A stretch of 18,915 bases of DNA. Source: Anaerolineales bacterium. Its GTDB lineage: Bacteria; Chloroflexota; Anaerolineae; Anaerolineales; E44-bin32. The notes under the pieces are model-generated. The model worked only from the letters and a program-made list of their open reading frames with translations, had not been told where the DNA came from and did no database searches. Position numbers and translations under genes: made by a program. The stretch is from positions 1-18,915 of the forward strand of contig JAUWDI010000002.1 of NCBI GenBank assembly GCA_030608865.1, written 5' to 3'. Within the stretch, counting starts at the first letter, position 1; each line of letters starts with the position of its first letter. Positions 6,636-13,692 of this stretch are shown here, in pieces.

Positions 6636-7502
6636 ATGGATGAAAAACCAGTTCTCGGTGTGATTGGTGGGTCGGGCTTATATAACATGCCAGATTTAGC
6701 TGACGTAGAGATGCAAGAGATCTCGACACCCTTTGGTGAACCCAGTTCACCACTTGCAATAGGCAAGTTACATGGTCGAAAAGTAGTCTTCCTAGCCCGC
6801 CACGGGATAGGGCATATCTATCCCCCGACTGCAGTGAATTACCGAGCGAATGTCTATGCCCTGAAAATGTTCGGTGTGGAGCGCGTTCTTGCGGTCAGCG
6901 CCTGCGGATCGCTGCGTGAAGATTACGTTCCAGGCGAGATTGTCATCCCTGATCAGCTATTCGATCATACAGTTTCTAGACCGCGCTCGTTCTTCGAGAG
7001 TGGTTTAGTGACACATATCAGTGTCGCCGACCCATTTTGCCCTGATCTCTCCGAGACCCTTGCTTCAAGCACTGAGGAAGTAAGTGGGAGGGTCCATCGT
7101 GGAGGATCCTACATCACGATCGAAGGACCACGTTTCTCCACCCGTGCTGAATCTAATATCTATCGCGCTTGGGGGATGTCCATTATTGGGATGACGACTT
7201 CTCCTGAAGCATTCCTCGCCAGGGAGGCTGAGATGTGCTACGCCGTAATGGCGCATGTCACAGATTACGATGTCTGGCATCAAGCCGAGGAACCAGTCAC
7301 GGTGGAAATGGTATTCCAAACCGTTAAGAAGAATACCAACCTCGCCCAGGAAGTAATCGCGCATCTTGTTGCAGCCCTCCCTGATGAGGTGGGCTGCGAA
7401 TGTCACACTGCGCTAGAAGATGCCATTGCCACTAACCCGGACATCATTTCAGAAGCGGCGCGTAAGAGGTACTCTCTCCTTGTGGATCGATATCTTAGCT
7501 GA
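6636..7502 (+). CDS. mtnP: 5'-methylthioadenosine phosphorylase (PNP/MTAP family)
   Basis: 288 residues from ATG 6636 with AGAGAG about 7 bases upstream. It cleaves methylthioadenosine with phosphate to adenine and methylthioribose-1-phosphate in the methionine salvage pathway. Visible family signatures are GVIGGSGLYNM near the N-terminus, LARHGxGH (phosphate site), NYRANVYALKMFGVERVLAV, then EGPRFSTRAES and GMTTSPEAFLAREAEMCYA, and the late VTDYDVWH. Length fits the MTAP family. A methylthioinosine or general purine nucleoside phosphorylase cannot be ruled out by eye. The gene sits between the FHA run and the rodA-pbpA fusion. It overlaps the start of the fusion gene, by 83 bp if ATG 7420 is used or 23 bp if TTG 7480 is used. 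Confidence 0.9.
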   Translation: MDEKPVLGVIGGSGLYNMPDLADVEMQEISTPFGEPSSPLAIGKLHGRKVVFLARHGIGHIYPPTAVNYRANVYALKMFGVERVLAVSACGSLREDYVPGEIVIPDQLFDHTVSRPRSFFESGLVTHISVADPFCPDLSETLASSTEEVSGRVHRGGSYITIEGPRFSTRAESNIYRAWGMSIIGMTTSPEAFLAREAEMCYAVMAHVTDYDVWHQAEEPVTVEMVFQTVKKNTNLAQEVIAHLVAALPDEVGCECHTALEDAIATNPDIISEAARKRYSLLVDRYLS

Positions 7503-10155
7503 TCAAGAACGTACAAGTGAGGAGCGCGAGGTATTCCTAGGAAGCCTCGCGTTCCTCTTTTTGCTCCTCACTGCCTTGGCATTGTCTTTCGCAACTGCAG
7601 CTCGTTTAGATCAATGGGCGGCTTTTGGAGATCGCTGGGGCCATTTTCTCGTTCTTCCCGTTTGGGTTTTTGGTTTTTGGCTTACGCGCCGGGCGCTCCA
7701 GCGCACGAATCCTGAGCGCGATCCTATCTTACTGCCAACAGCTTTTCTGCTCACTGGCTGGGGCTTACTCGCTATTTGGCGGCTATTTCCCAGCTTCGGC
7801 CTTCGGCAGACGGGTTGGTTCATCGTTGGGTTCACCGTCCTCTATGCAGTCCTCCATGGGGACAGGCATCTATCATGGCTACGGCGCTACCGCTATGTGT
7901 GGATGAGCGTTGGCCTGGTGCTGATGGTCTTAACACTGGTCTTCGGCACCCATCCCACTGGAGGTGAGCCCAGACTCTGGCTCGGATGCTGCGGGGTTTA
8001 TCTTCAGCCATCAGAACCTCTTCGACTGCTTTTAGTTGCCTTTCTCGCATCCTTTCTGAGTGACAAGCTGCGTTTCACATTCCATCGAGACCAGGGATTC
8101 CCGTCGTTTTCCACGCTGCTCCCCTTGATTGTTATCTGGTCGCTCTCGGTGGTTCTACTACTCGTCCAGCGTGATCTAGGGATGGGGATGCTCTTCCTTG
8201 CGCTCCTCGCTTTCCTACTTTATTTGGCAACAGGACGATGGTGGATCATCATTCTGGCCTCGATTTTTGGAATATTTGCTGGCGTATTGGGGTACTTCCT
8301 CTTTGATGTTGTGGGCCAGCGGATTACGGCATGGATAAACCCATGGCCGGATCCGATTGGAGGGTCGTATCAACTGGTGCAGTCGTTGATCGCGTTAGCC
8401 TCCGGCGGTGTAATTGGGAGCGGTTTTGGTTTGGGGTCACCAGGATTTGTCCCCGCCGTTCATACAGATTTCATCTTCACCGCGATCACAGAAGAATTTG
8501 GTCTGCTTGGCGGCTTGGCTGTCATCGCACTATTTGCCGTGCTTGTAAGCAGGGGCTTACGCGTCGCCTTTCTTTCACGGGACCCCTTTGGGGCGTTGCT
8601 CTCTGCAGGCGTCAGCATCTCGCTAGGGCTTCAAGCAGTGTTGATCATTGGCGGGAATATCCGCCTGCTTCCGCTGGTTGGGGTGACATTGCCGTTCGTG
8701 TCCTATGGGGGATCATCGCTTGTTACGAGCTTCCTCCTTCTGGGCATCCTTCTTCTACTTTCAGGGAAAACCGAGAGGAATGAAATCTTCACACGCCCAC
8801 TTACAGCGCTGTATTATGGAAATCTTGTCGCATGGGGAGCGTTGGCAATCACTTTAGGTTGGTGGACGGTTTATCGAGCGCCCATCCTTGTAAGCAGGAC
8901 CGATAACCCGCGCAGGGCGGTGGAAGAGCTATATACGAAACGAGGGTCGATAATGGATGAGAGCGGAGAACTGCTCGCTGAATCAACGGGCAGCCCCGGC
9001 TCATATCAACGGTTTTATCCACACCCTCAAAGTGCGACAGTGATTGGATATGACTCCTTTACCTATGGTTTATCCGGCTTAGAAAGCGTCATGGATGGGC
9101 TTCTGCGGGGGAGTGAGGGTGATAATCCGATTGCGATAGGGTGGTCACAGCTTACAAGCGGGCATCCTCCACCTGGCAGCGATCTCCGCTTAACACTGGA
9201 CAGCCAAGTACAGAAAGTCGTTGCAGATCAACTCACTGGTTACCAGGGCGGAATTGTCCTGCTGGATGCACAATCCGGGGATATTCTGGCCATGGCCTCA
9301 TCGCCATCGTACGATCCAAACCGATTCGACCAAGAGTGGCAGAACATCGTGACAGATCCTGCATCTCCATTATTGAACCGAGTCACTCAGGGAAGATATC
9401 AACCCGGAATGGTTCTAAGCCCTTATATCCTTGCATGGAGTATGCAGACAGGCATCACTGAACCGGGTGATTTGGCTCCGAACTTTAAGACCCCCGTAGA
9501 AGTGAACGGTCAATCACTTGCATGCTTGGTAACGCTTCTCCCTGATAGTAAGCCAGACTACATAAAGGCCCTCCAGAATGGGTGTCCTGCGCCATTCGTC
9601 AATCTTGGCTTGGAGTTAGGCGCTGATGATTTTAATCACATGTTCGAGGCATTTGGTTTCCTTGAGCGCCCGGAAATTCACCTGCCAACCGGCGAACCAT
9701 CGGATCCAAGCGACCTCTCCAGTGAAGGCGCGTTGGGGCTGGCAGCGGTAGGTCAAGAGGACCTAACGATAAGTCCGCTGCAGCTCGCCAGGGCATTTGC
9801 AGGATTGATTTCAGACCCGGGTCTGCCAGCGCTCCGGGTGGTGGACGCCTACCGACCTCAGGGAGGGGACTGGAATGAAATCCTACCTTTGGGAACAGAC
9901 CGCCAAGTATTGGATCCAAGCGTCCGAAAGCACGTTATCGAGATGCTTGGTGGTGCAGCAGGGCAACCCTTTGGCCAACGTTCAGAAGCCCTGACGGGTG
10001 AAGCTGGCGAGAGCCTTGGCTGGTATCAGGGCGGGCTGTTCAACCACGAAAAAAGCTACGTTGTGGTTGTTGTAATCGAGGGTCAGAATTCGATGGTTGC
10101 AGAGCGTATTGGTCGAAATATCCTCGATCACATGCGGAGCGAAGGTATCCCTTGA
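7420..10155 (+). CDS. RodA/FtsW (SEDS) glycosyltransferase fused to a degenerate class B PBP domain
   Basis: Up to 911 residues. The reading frame opens at ATG 7420 inside mtnP, but TTG 7480 (residue 21), with AAGAGG 8 bases upstream, is a better-placed start. Residues about 35-450 form a multi-pass SEDS polymerase: QPSEPLRLLLVAFLASF, QRDLGMGMLFL, the long loop INPWPDPIGGSYQLVQSL, HTDFIF with D350 at the likely catalytic position, and PFVSYGGSSL. After a further helix, residues about 500-911 resemble PbpA-type transpeptidases (KRGSIMDESGELLAES, GIVLLDAQSGDILAMASSPSYDPN, GQEDLTISPLQLARAFAGL). The active-site motifs are absent: SxxK reads MVLS (664-667), SxN reads GCP (721-723), and KTG reads LTG (858-860). 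The transpeptidase is therefore predicted to be inactive while the glycan polymerase looks intact. In actinobacteria rodA and pbpA are separate neighbours downstream of fhaA-fhaB; here they are one gene. Confidence 0.9.
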   Translation: MPLPLTRTSFQKRRVRGTLSLWIDILADQERTSEEREVFLGSLAFLFLLLTALALSFATAARLDQWAAFGDRWGHFLVLPVWVFGFWLTRRALQRTNPERDPILLPTAFLLTGWGLLAIWRLFPSFGLRQTGWFIVGFTVLYAVLHGDRHLSWLRRYRYVWMSVGLVLMVLTLVFGTHPTGGEPRLWLGCCGVYLQPSEPLRLLLVAFLASFLSDKLRFTFHRDQGFPSFSTLLPLIVIWSLSVVLLLVQRDLGMGMLFLALLAFLLYLATGRWWIIILASIFGIFAGVLGYFLFDVVGQRITAWINPWPDPIGGSYQLVQSLIALASGGVIGSGFGLGSPGFVPAVHTDFIFTAITEEFGLLGGLAVIALFAVLVSRGLRVAFLSRDPFGALLSAGVSISLGLQAVLIIGGNIRLLPLVGVTLPFVSYGGSSLVTSFLLLGILLLLSGKTERNEIFTRPLTALYYGNLVAWGALAITLGWWTVYRAPILVSRTDNPRRAVEELYTKRGSIMDESGELLAESTGSPGSYQRFYPHPQSATVIGYDSFTYGLSGLESVMDGLLRGSEGDNPIAIGWSQLTSGHPPPGSDLRLTLDSQVQKVVADQLTGYQGGIVLLDAQSGDILAMASSPSYDPNRFDQEWQNIVTDPASPLLNRVTQGRYQPGMVLSPYILAWSMQTGITEPGDLAPNFKTPVEVNGQSLACLVTLLPDSKPDYIKALQNGCPAPFVNLGLELGADDFNHMFEAFGFLERPEIHLPTGEPSDPSDLSSEGALGLAAVGQEDLTISPLQLARAFAGLISDPGLPALRVVDAYRPQGGDWNEILPLGTDRQVLDPSVRKHVIEMLGGAAGQPFGQRSEALTGEAGESLGWYQGGLFNHEKSYVVVVVIEGQNSMVAERIGRNILDHMRSEGIP

Positions 10156-10180
10156 CCAAGACCATCGAGCAGGCTACAAT
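10152..10180 (+). promoter_or_regulatory. Strong candidate promoter of ffh
   Basis: TTGACC (10152-10157) and TACAAT (10175-10180) are separated by exactly 17 bases and each matches the consensus at 5 of 6 positions. The -35 overlaps the stop codon of the upstream fusion gene (TGA 10153-10155). Expected transcription start is about 10187, leaving a leader of roughly 93 bases. Confidence 0.7.
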
Positions 10181-10192
10181 TCTCCAGTAATA

Positions 10193-10252
10193 AAGTCGAA
10201 TACGACTTACGACCCGCCGGACGGTCGCTGTTCGTAAAATGACCGATCGGCG
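10193..10252 (+). promoter_or_regulatory. Two stem-loops in the ffh leader
   Basis: AAGTCG (10193-10198) pairs with CGACTT (10203-10208) around AATA. Further on, 10215-10226 pairs with 10241-10252 (CGCCG and CGGTC against GACCG and CGGCG) in an 11-bp stem with one A-A mismatch and one G-T pair. No U-run follows, so neither is an intrinsic terminator. Function is unknown; it may affect ffh translation or mRNA stability. It does not contain the conserved SRP RNA core. Confidence 0.4.
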
Positions 10253-10279
10253 TATTGCGTATAGGGGTTATTTGCGAAC

Positions 10280-11596
10280 GTGTTTGAGTCACTTTCGACC
10301 AAACTACAAGCTGTCTTTAAAGAACTCAGCCGACACGGCAAACTTAGGCCAGAGGATATTGATTCTGCCCTGCGTGAGATCCGGCTGGCGCTCTTAGAAG
10401 CAGACGTACATTACCAAGTTGTTAAGGACCTGTTGGAGCGTGTTAAAGAGCGAGCTTTAGGTGAAGATGTATCGCGCTCATTGAACCCAGCGCAGCAGGT
10501 GATCCGCATTATCCACCAGGAATTGGTCGCCGTACTGGGTGAGCCGGAACGTTTACGGCTCCAAGGCGCCAAACCACGCGTTATCCTGCTGGTCGGTTTG
10601 CAGGGATCTGGAAAGACTACAACGGCCGCGAAACTTGCCCGCAAACTCAAAGGGCAGGGCGAACGAACCATGCTCGTCGCCGCCGATCCCTATCGACCCG
10701 CAGCAGCCACTCAGTTGGAAGTCCTGGGTGCTGAGATCGATGTTCCGGTCTTCACAAGCGCGGATCGAAACCCGGCGAAGATATGCACAGACGGCTTTGA
10801 TAAGGCGCGCAAAGGTGGAGTGAGTGTCGTCATCATCGACACTGCCGGGCGCCTGCAAATCGATGAGCCGATGATGGAAGAGCTGCAAACGATCAAAGCG
10901 GCTGTCGATCCTACCGAGACTTTACTCATCGTGGATGCGATGACGGGACAGGAAGCCGTGCAAATCGCGCAGGGTTTCAATACAGCGGTGAACCTAACCG
11001 GTTTAATCCTGACGAAGATGGATGGTGATGCCCGCGGTGGTGCAGCGATCTCGATGCGTGCGATTACGGGCATGCCGATCAAGTTTATCGGCGTTGGCGA
11101 AGCACGCGATGCACTGGAGACGTTCGACCCTGAACGTCTTGCCTCAAGAATACTCGGGATGGGCGATGTGCTATCCATCATCGAGAAAGCTGAAGCTGCG
11201 ATCGAAAAAGAAGTAGTGGAAGCGCAGGCAGAGCGGCTCTTGCAGGGGGAATTCACGCTCGAGGATTTCGCTCAACAGCTTGCAATGATGCGTCAAATGG
11301 GGCCGGTGAGTAAATTGCTAGAGGCTTTACCATCAGGCATGACTGGCAGCCAGATCGATAGCCAAGATGCCGAAAGCCAATTGGTCTTCACGCAGGCAAT
11401 ATTGCAGTCAATGACCGCTCAGGAGAAACGAAAACCGGAAATCCTGAACGCAAGCCGGAAGAGACGCATCGCCAGGGGATCGGGTACGAGCGTCCAACAA
11501 GTCAATCAGCTTCTGCGTCAACACCGTCAGATGCGGAAGATGATGAAGCAGATCGGGAAACGCGGCCTTCCAAGAATGGGATCTTGGCCGTTATAA
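10280..11596 (+). CDS. ffh: Signal recognition particle protein Ffh (SRP54)
   Basis: 438 residues from GTG 10280. It binds SRP RNA and signal sequences of nascent membrane proteins and, with FtsY, targets ribosomes to the membrane. Domains in order: N domain (1-90, with SALREIRLALLEADV), G domain with GLQGSGKTT (106-114), DPYRPAAATQL (136-146), DTAGR (187-191) and TKMDGD (245-250), then the Met-rich M domain (about 325-433) with MMRQMGP and the RNA-binding SRKRRIARGSG. All motifs are intact and the length is normal, though the C-terminus (LPRMGSWPL) is short. The Shine-Dalgarno site is poor: AGGGG lies about 13 bases upstream. A consensus promoter precedes it. It lies next to rpsP, a common bacterial arrangement. 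Confidence 0.96.
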   Translation: MFESLSTKLQAVFKELSRHGKLRPEDIDSALREIRLALLEADVHYQVVKDLLERVKERALGEDVSRSLNPAQQVIRIIHQELVAVLGEPERLRLQGAKPRVILLVGLQGSGKTTTAAKLARKLKGQGERTMLVAADPYRPAAATQLEVLGAEIDVPVFTSADRNPAKICTDGFDKARKGGVSVVIIDTAGRLQIDEPMMEELQTIKAAVDPTETLLIVDAMTGQEAVQIAQGFNTAVNLTGLILTKMDGDARGGAAISMRAITGMPIKFIGVGEARDALETFDPERLASRILGMGDVLSIIEKAEAAIEKEVVEAQAERLLQGEFTLEDFAQQLAMMRQMGPVSKLLEALPSGMTGSQIDSQDAESQLVFTQAILQSMTAQEKRKPEILNASRKRRIARGSGTSVQQVNQLLRQHRQMRKMMKQIGKRGLPRMGSWPL

Positions 11597-11597
11597 T
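11592..11597 (+). promoter_or_regulatory. Candidate -10 element for rpsP
   Basis: TATAAT at 11592-11597 matches consensus exactly and overlaps the ffh stop codon. The -35 candidate TTCCAA (11568-11573, 18-base spacing) is weak. Transcription would start about 11604, giving a leader of about 100 bases. Co-transcription with ffh is also possible because no terminator is seen between them. Confidence 0.4.
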
Positions 11598-11628
11598 CAA
11601 AGCCTGTTGGTGGTTGAAAGGTAACAAT

Positions 11629-11696
11629 TGCCTCCCTTCCGAGGCAGCCCCCTCTCGACCCCGAAACACGAGCAGGCAAAAAGAAAAAAGAGAGGG
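11629..11696 (+). promoter_or_regulatory. Structured rpsP leader with a possible anti-Shine-Dalgarno
   Basis: TGCCTC (11629-11634) pairs with GAGGCA (11641-11646). CCCTCTC (11650-11656) is perfectly complementary to GAGAGGG (11690-11696), which is the ribosome-binding site for rpsP. Pairing of the two would hide the ribosome-binding site, so translational control is possible. The loop between them is A-rich (AAAAAGAAAAAAG). Confidence 0.4.
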
Positions 11697-11703
11697 ACGA
11701 TAA

Positions 11704-12462
11704 ATGGTTCGAATTCGATTACGCCGAGTGGGTGCTCGTAACCAGCCGAGCTACCGAATCGTCGCTGCGGACAAAGAAAGCCCACGAGATGGGCGCTTCT
11801 TGGAGATCCTCGGCAACTATAATCCTCGCACGGAACCATCCACCGTAGTGGTGGATGAAGCGCGTTTGTTCCACTGGCTCCAGCATGGAGCACAGCCGAG
11901 CGACGCCGTCCGTCAAGCACTTAACGCTCTGGGAACCTGGGAGCGTTGGGAACGCTTTAAGCAAGGAGAATCACTCGAGAAGCTGTTAGAGGAAGCTGAA
12001 AAGGCGCTCCCGGAGATCGATCCGCGGACACGTCGTGATGATCTTATCGGGAAGCGCAAGAAGAAAGCAAAGGCGCGCAAGAAGGACGAGGCAGAGGAAG
12101 CTGCAGAAGAAACGCCTGAGGTTGAAGAAGCTACAGCTGAGGAAGAGGAAACGCCTGAGGCAGCAGAGGAAACCGAAGCCGAAGCAGAGACTGAAGAAAC
12201 TCCGACCGAGGAAAAGGAAGCTCCCGAGGTTGAAGAGGAGACCGAGGCTGAAGCTACCGAAGGCGAAGAAAAAGCCCAAGAGCCCGAAGAAGCTGAGGAA
12301 TCTGAAGCCGAAACGGAACCTGAAGCTGAGCCTGAAGCCGAAGCGGAACCTGAGGCCGAAACGGAACCTGAAGCTGAGCCTGAAGCCGAAGCGGAACCTG
12401 AGGCCGAGGAAAAAGACGAAGCGGACGATGAAGCTGAATCCGAGAAGAAAGAGGATGCCTAA
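11704..12462 (+). CDS. rpsP: Ribosomal protein bS16 with a long acidic C-terminal tail
   Basis: 252 residues from ATG 11704 with GAGAGGG 8-14 bases upstream. Residues 1 to about 82 are a complete bS16 (MVRIRLRRVGARNQPSYRIV, DGRFLEILGNYNP, ALGTWERW), a 30S subunit protein important for assembly. Typical bS16 has 75-100 residues. Here a linker (83-115) and a basic patch (117-127, rich in Lys) lead into a tail at about 128-252 made almost entirely of Glu, Ala, Pro and Thr with some Lys. Within the tail, two identical 16-residue units (202-217 and 218-233) are encoded by exact 48-bp DNA repeats. The tail is predicted to be disordered and highly negative; its role is unknown. The gene heads an operon with khpA and rimM, 30S-assembly and RNA-binding partners. 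Confidence 0.95.
   Translation: MVRIRLRRVGARNQPSYRIVAADKESPRDGRFLEILGNYNPRTEPSTVVVDEARLFHWLQHGAQPSDAVRQALNALGTWERWERFKQGESLEKLLEEAEKALPEIDPRTRRDDLIGKRKKKAKARKKDEAEEAAEETPEVEEATAEEEETPEAAEETEAEAETEETPTEEKEAPEVEEETEAEATEGEEKAQEPEEAEESEAETEPEAEPEAEAEPEAETEPEAEPEAEAEPEAEEKDEADDEAESEKKEDA
12307..12402 (+). repeat. Two exact tandem 48-bp repeats inside rpsP
   Basis: Bases 12307-12354 and 12355-12402 are identical, each starting GCCGAAACGGAACCTGAAGC and encoding AETEPEAEPEAEAEPE. The start of a third, partial copy follows at 12403 (GCCGA). Identity includes synonymous positions, pointing to recent duplication and a site prone to slippage. The unit length is a multiple of three, so copy-number change keeps the frame. 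Confidence 0.95.
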
Positions 12463-12519
12463 GTCCTGAAACTGCTCGGGAATGCGCATAAGCAGGACTC
12501 ATGGAGGGTTATATCTAAA

Positions 12520-12747
12520 GTGAAATCCTTAATCGAGTTTATTGCCAAGTCTATCGTTGATGATCCTACAGAAGTCTGGGTGACAGAGGAAAACCGTGGA
12601 CGCGATGTCCTGCTGGAATTATCTGTCGCTGAGGAAGATATGGGAAGGGTGATTGGGCGGAATGGCCGAGTGGCAAACGCTATGCGCGTGCTCTTGAGAG
12701 TATCTGCTGCTCGAAGTGGTGTACGCGCCACACTCGATATCCCTTAA
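12520..12747 (+). CDS. khpA: KhpA-type KH-domain RNA-binding protein
   Basis: 75 residues from GTG 12520, with GGAGG 12 bases upstream at 12503-12507. The whole protein is one KH domain: MKSLIEFIAKSIVDDP, then VLLELSVAEEDMGRVIGRNGRVANAMRVLL with the RNA-binding GxxG loop as GRNG. Length matches the KhpA/YlqC family, found between rpsP and rimM in Gram-positive bacteria and Chloroflexota. In pneumococcus KhpA pairs with KhpB and affects cell division and elongation through RNA binding; here only the RNA-binding role is directly supported. It lies 57 bases after rpsP and 6 bases before rimM, so it is part of the same operon. Confidence 0.92.
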   Translation: MKSLIEFIAKSIVDDPTEVWVTEENRGRDVLLELSVAEEDMGRVIGRNGRVANAMRVLLRVSAARSGVRATLDIP

Positions 12748-12753
12748 ACGCGA

Positions 12754-13317
12754 ATGGTTCGACCTTCAGATTCACCTGAGAAGGGAAGCGCCCGTCAACC
12801 ACCGAATTTTCTGGTTGTCGGGCGCATTGTTCGTCCTCATGGGATTCGAGGCGGGCTCGTTGTAGAGCAATTCTCGAAACTAATCCAATCGCTTCATCCG
12901 GGGATGGCGATATTCCTGGGCGACACAACAACACCCTCGATTGTCACCTCTATCCGTTTGCATCGCGGACGCTACCTTCTCGCCATTGAAGGATGTGATG
13001 ATCGAAATGCGGCTGAGCAGTGGCGTGATAGGGAGATCCGGCTGGAATCTGGTGAGGTTGAATCTCTACAAGAGGGGGAATACTACCACTGGCAGCTGCT
13101 CGGATTGAGTGTCTGCTGCGAGGACGGAGAAGTGTTGGGCGAAATCGCGGAGATTCTTGAGACTGGTGCGAATGATGTCTTCATTGTTCGCAACGAAGCT
13201 GGCGATGAAGTACTTCTTCCGGCAATCGAATCTGTTATTCGTGATGTCGATCTGGAGCGGGGGAAGGTTATCGTCCATCTGCTCTCGGGGTTGCTCCCTA
13301 ACAAGAAGGGTGAGTAA
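12754..13317 (+). CDS. rimM: 16S rRNA maturation factor RimM
   Basis: 187 residues from ATG 12754, 6 bases after the khpA stop; no strong Shine-Dalgarno sequence is visible, so it is probably coupled to khpA. RimM binds uS19 and helps mature the 30S head. The N-terminal half has the RimM beta-barrel signature FLVVGRIVRPHGIRGGLVV, with a poorly conserved extension of about 20 residues before it. The C-terminal half is a PRC-barrel with YYHWQLLGLSV, GEIAEILETGANDVFIV and LLPAIESVIRDVDLERG. Length is normal. The usual next gene, trmD, does not follow; a 498-bp non-coding stretch with repeats does. Confidence 0.94.
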   Translation: MVRPSDSPEKGSARQPPNFLVVGRIVRPHGIRGGLVVEQFSKLIQSLHPGMAIFLGDTTTPSIVTSIRLHRGRYLLAIEGCDDRNAAEQWRDREIRLESGEVESLQEGEYYHWQLLGLSVCCEDGEVLGEIAEILETGANDVFIVRNEAGDEVLLPAIESVIRDVDLERGKVIVHLLSGLLPNKKGE

Positions 13318-13434
13318 CATCACGATTGCTCCTTTTTACACTTAGGCCCATTATTTCAAACTTGCACAGGTGAGACCTATTCAGGTCAGTCCTCTGTTCC
13401 AGGTAGAGGGAACCCTTGCGTTCAAAGAACGAGA

Positions 13435-13536
13435 GGCTTCACGGAGTTTAGCCTGAGCGAAGCCGAACGGGTTCAGCATGACAAGTTCCTTCAATCTGTC
13501 ATTCCCTCCTCGCTGCATGGACCACTCGAAATGACA
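13435..13536. repeat. Degenerate repeat modules, left part of repeat island
   Basis: GGCTTC (13435-13440) faces GAAGCC (13459-13464), with CCTGAGCGAAGCCGAA at 13452-13467. TGTCATT (13497-13503) faces AATGACA (13530-13536), a perfect 7-bp inverted repeat spanning 40 bp. The CCTGAGCGAAG word recurs in the next element at 13597-13607. Confidence 0.6.
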
Positions 13537-13562
13537 AAAGAGGATAAGGCATTGCCGCGCGT

Positions 13563-13692
13563 GTCATTGCGAGGAGCCCGGAAGGGCGACGCCTGTCCTG
13601 AGCGAAGTCCCCGGTTTTGTCGGGGGCGAAGCCGAAGGATCTCAATCTCAGTGGATGAAAGAGCGAGATTGCTTCGCTTCGCTCGCAATGAC
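13563..13692. repeat. 130-bp MITE/REP-like element with 11-bp perfect terminal inverted repeats
   Basis: GTCATTGCGAG (13563-13573) and CTCGCAATGAC (13682-13692) are exact inverted repeats. Inside are CCCCGG-TTTTGT-CGGGGG near 13609-13625 and AATCTC/GAGATT further right, so the whole unit could fold as a branched hairpin. It has no open frame of significance and no obvious target duplication at its ends. Repeats with GTCATTGCGAG ends and GCTTCGCTTCGCTC arms are familiar as short non-coding dispersed repeats in Chloroflexota and some other bacteria. Copy number in this genome is not visible here. Confidence 0.8.

Noticed and set aside
10187..10279. 4.5S/SRP RNA gene next to ffh
   Set aside because: The folded leader lacks the conserved SRP RNA loop sequence (GGAAG with AGCA opposite) and is too short.
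10711..11256. 181-codon antisense frame in ffh
   Set aside because: Lies opposite the conserved G domain of ffh and shows no recognisable family pattern.
11986..12489. Antisense frames of up to 167 codons within rpsP
   Set aside because: They are the mirror of the Glu/Ala repeat tail (Phe, Leu, Arg low complexity) and arise from its biased codon use.
13318..13430. Possible tRNA gene after rimM
   Set aside because: No acceptor stem pairing and no GGTTCRAATCC-type T loop were found.
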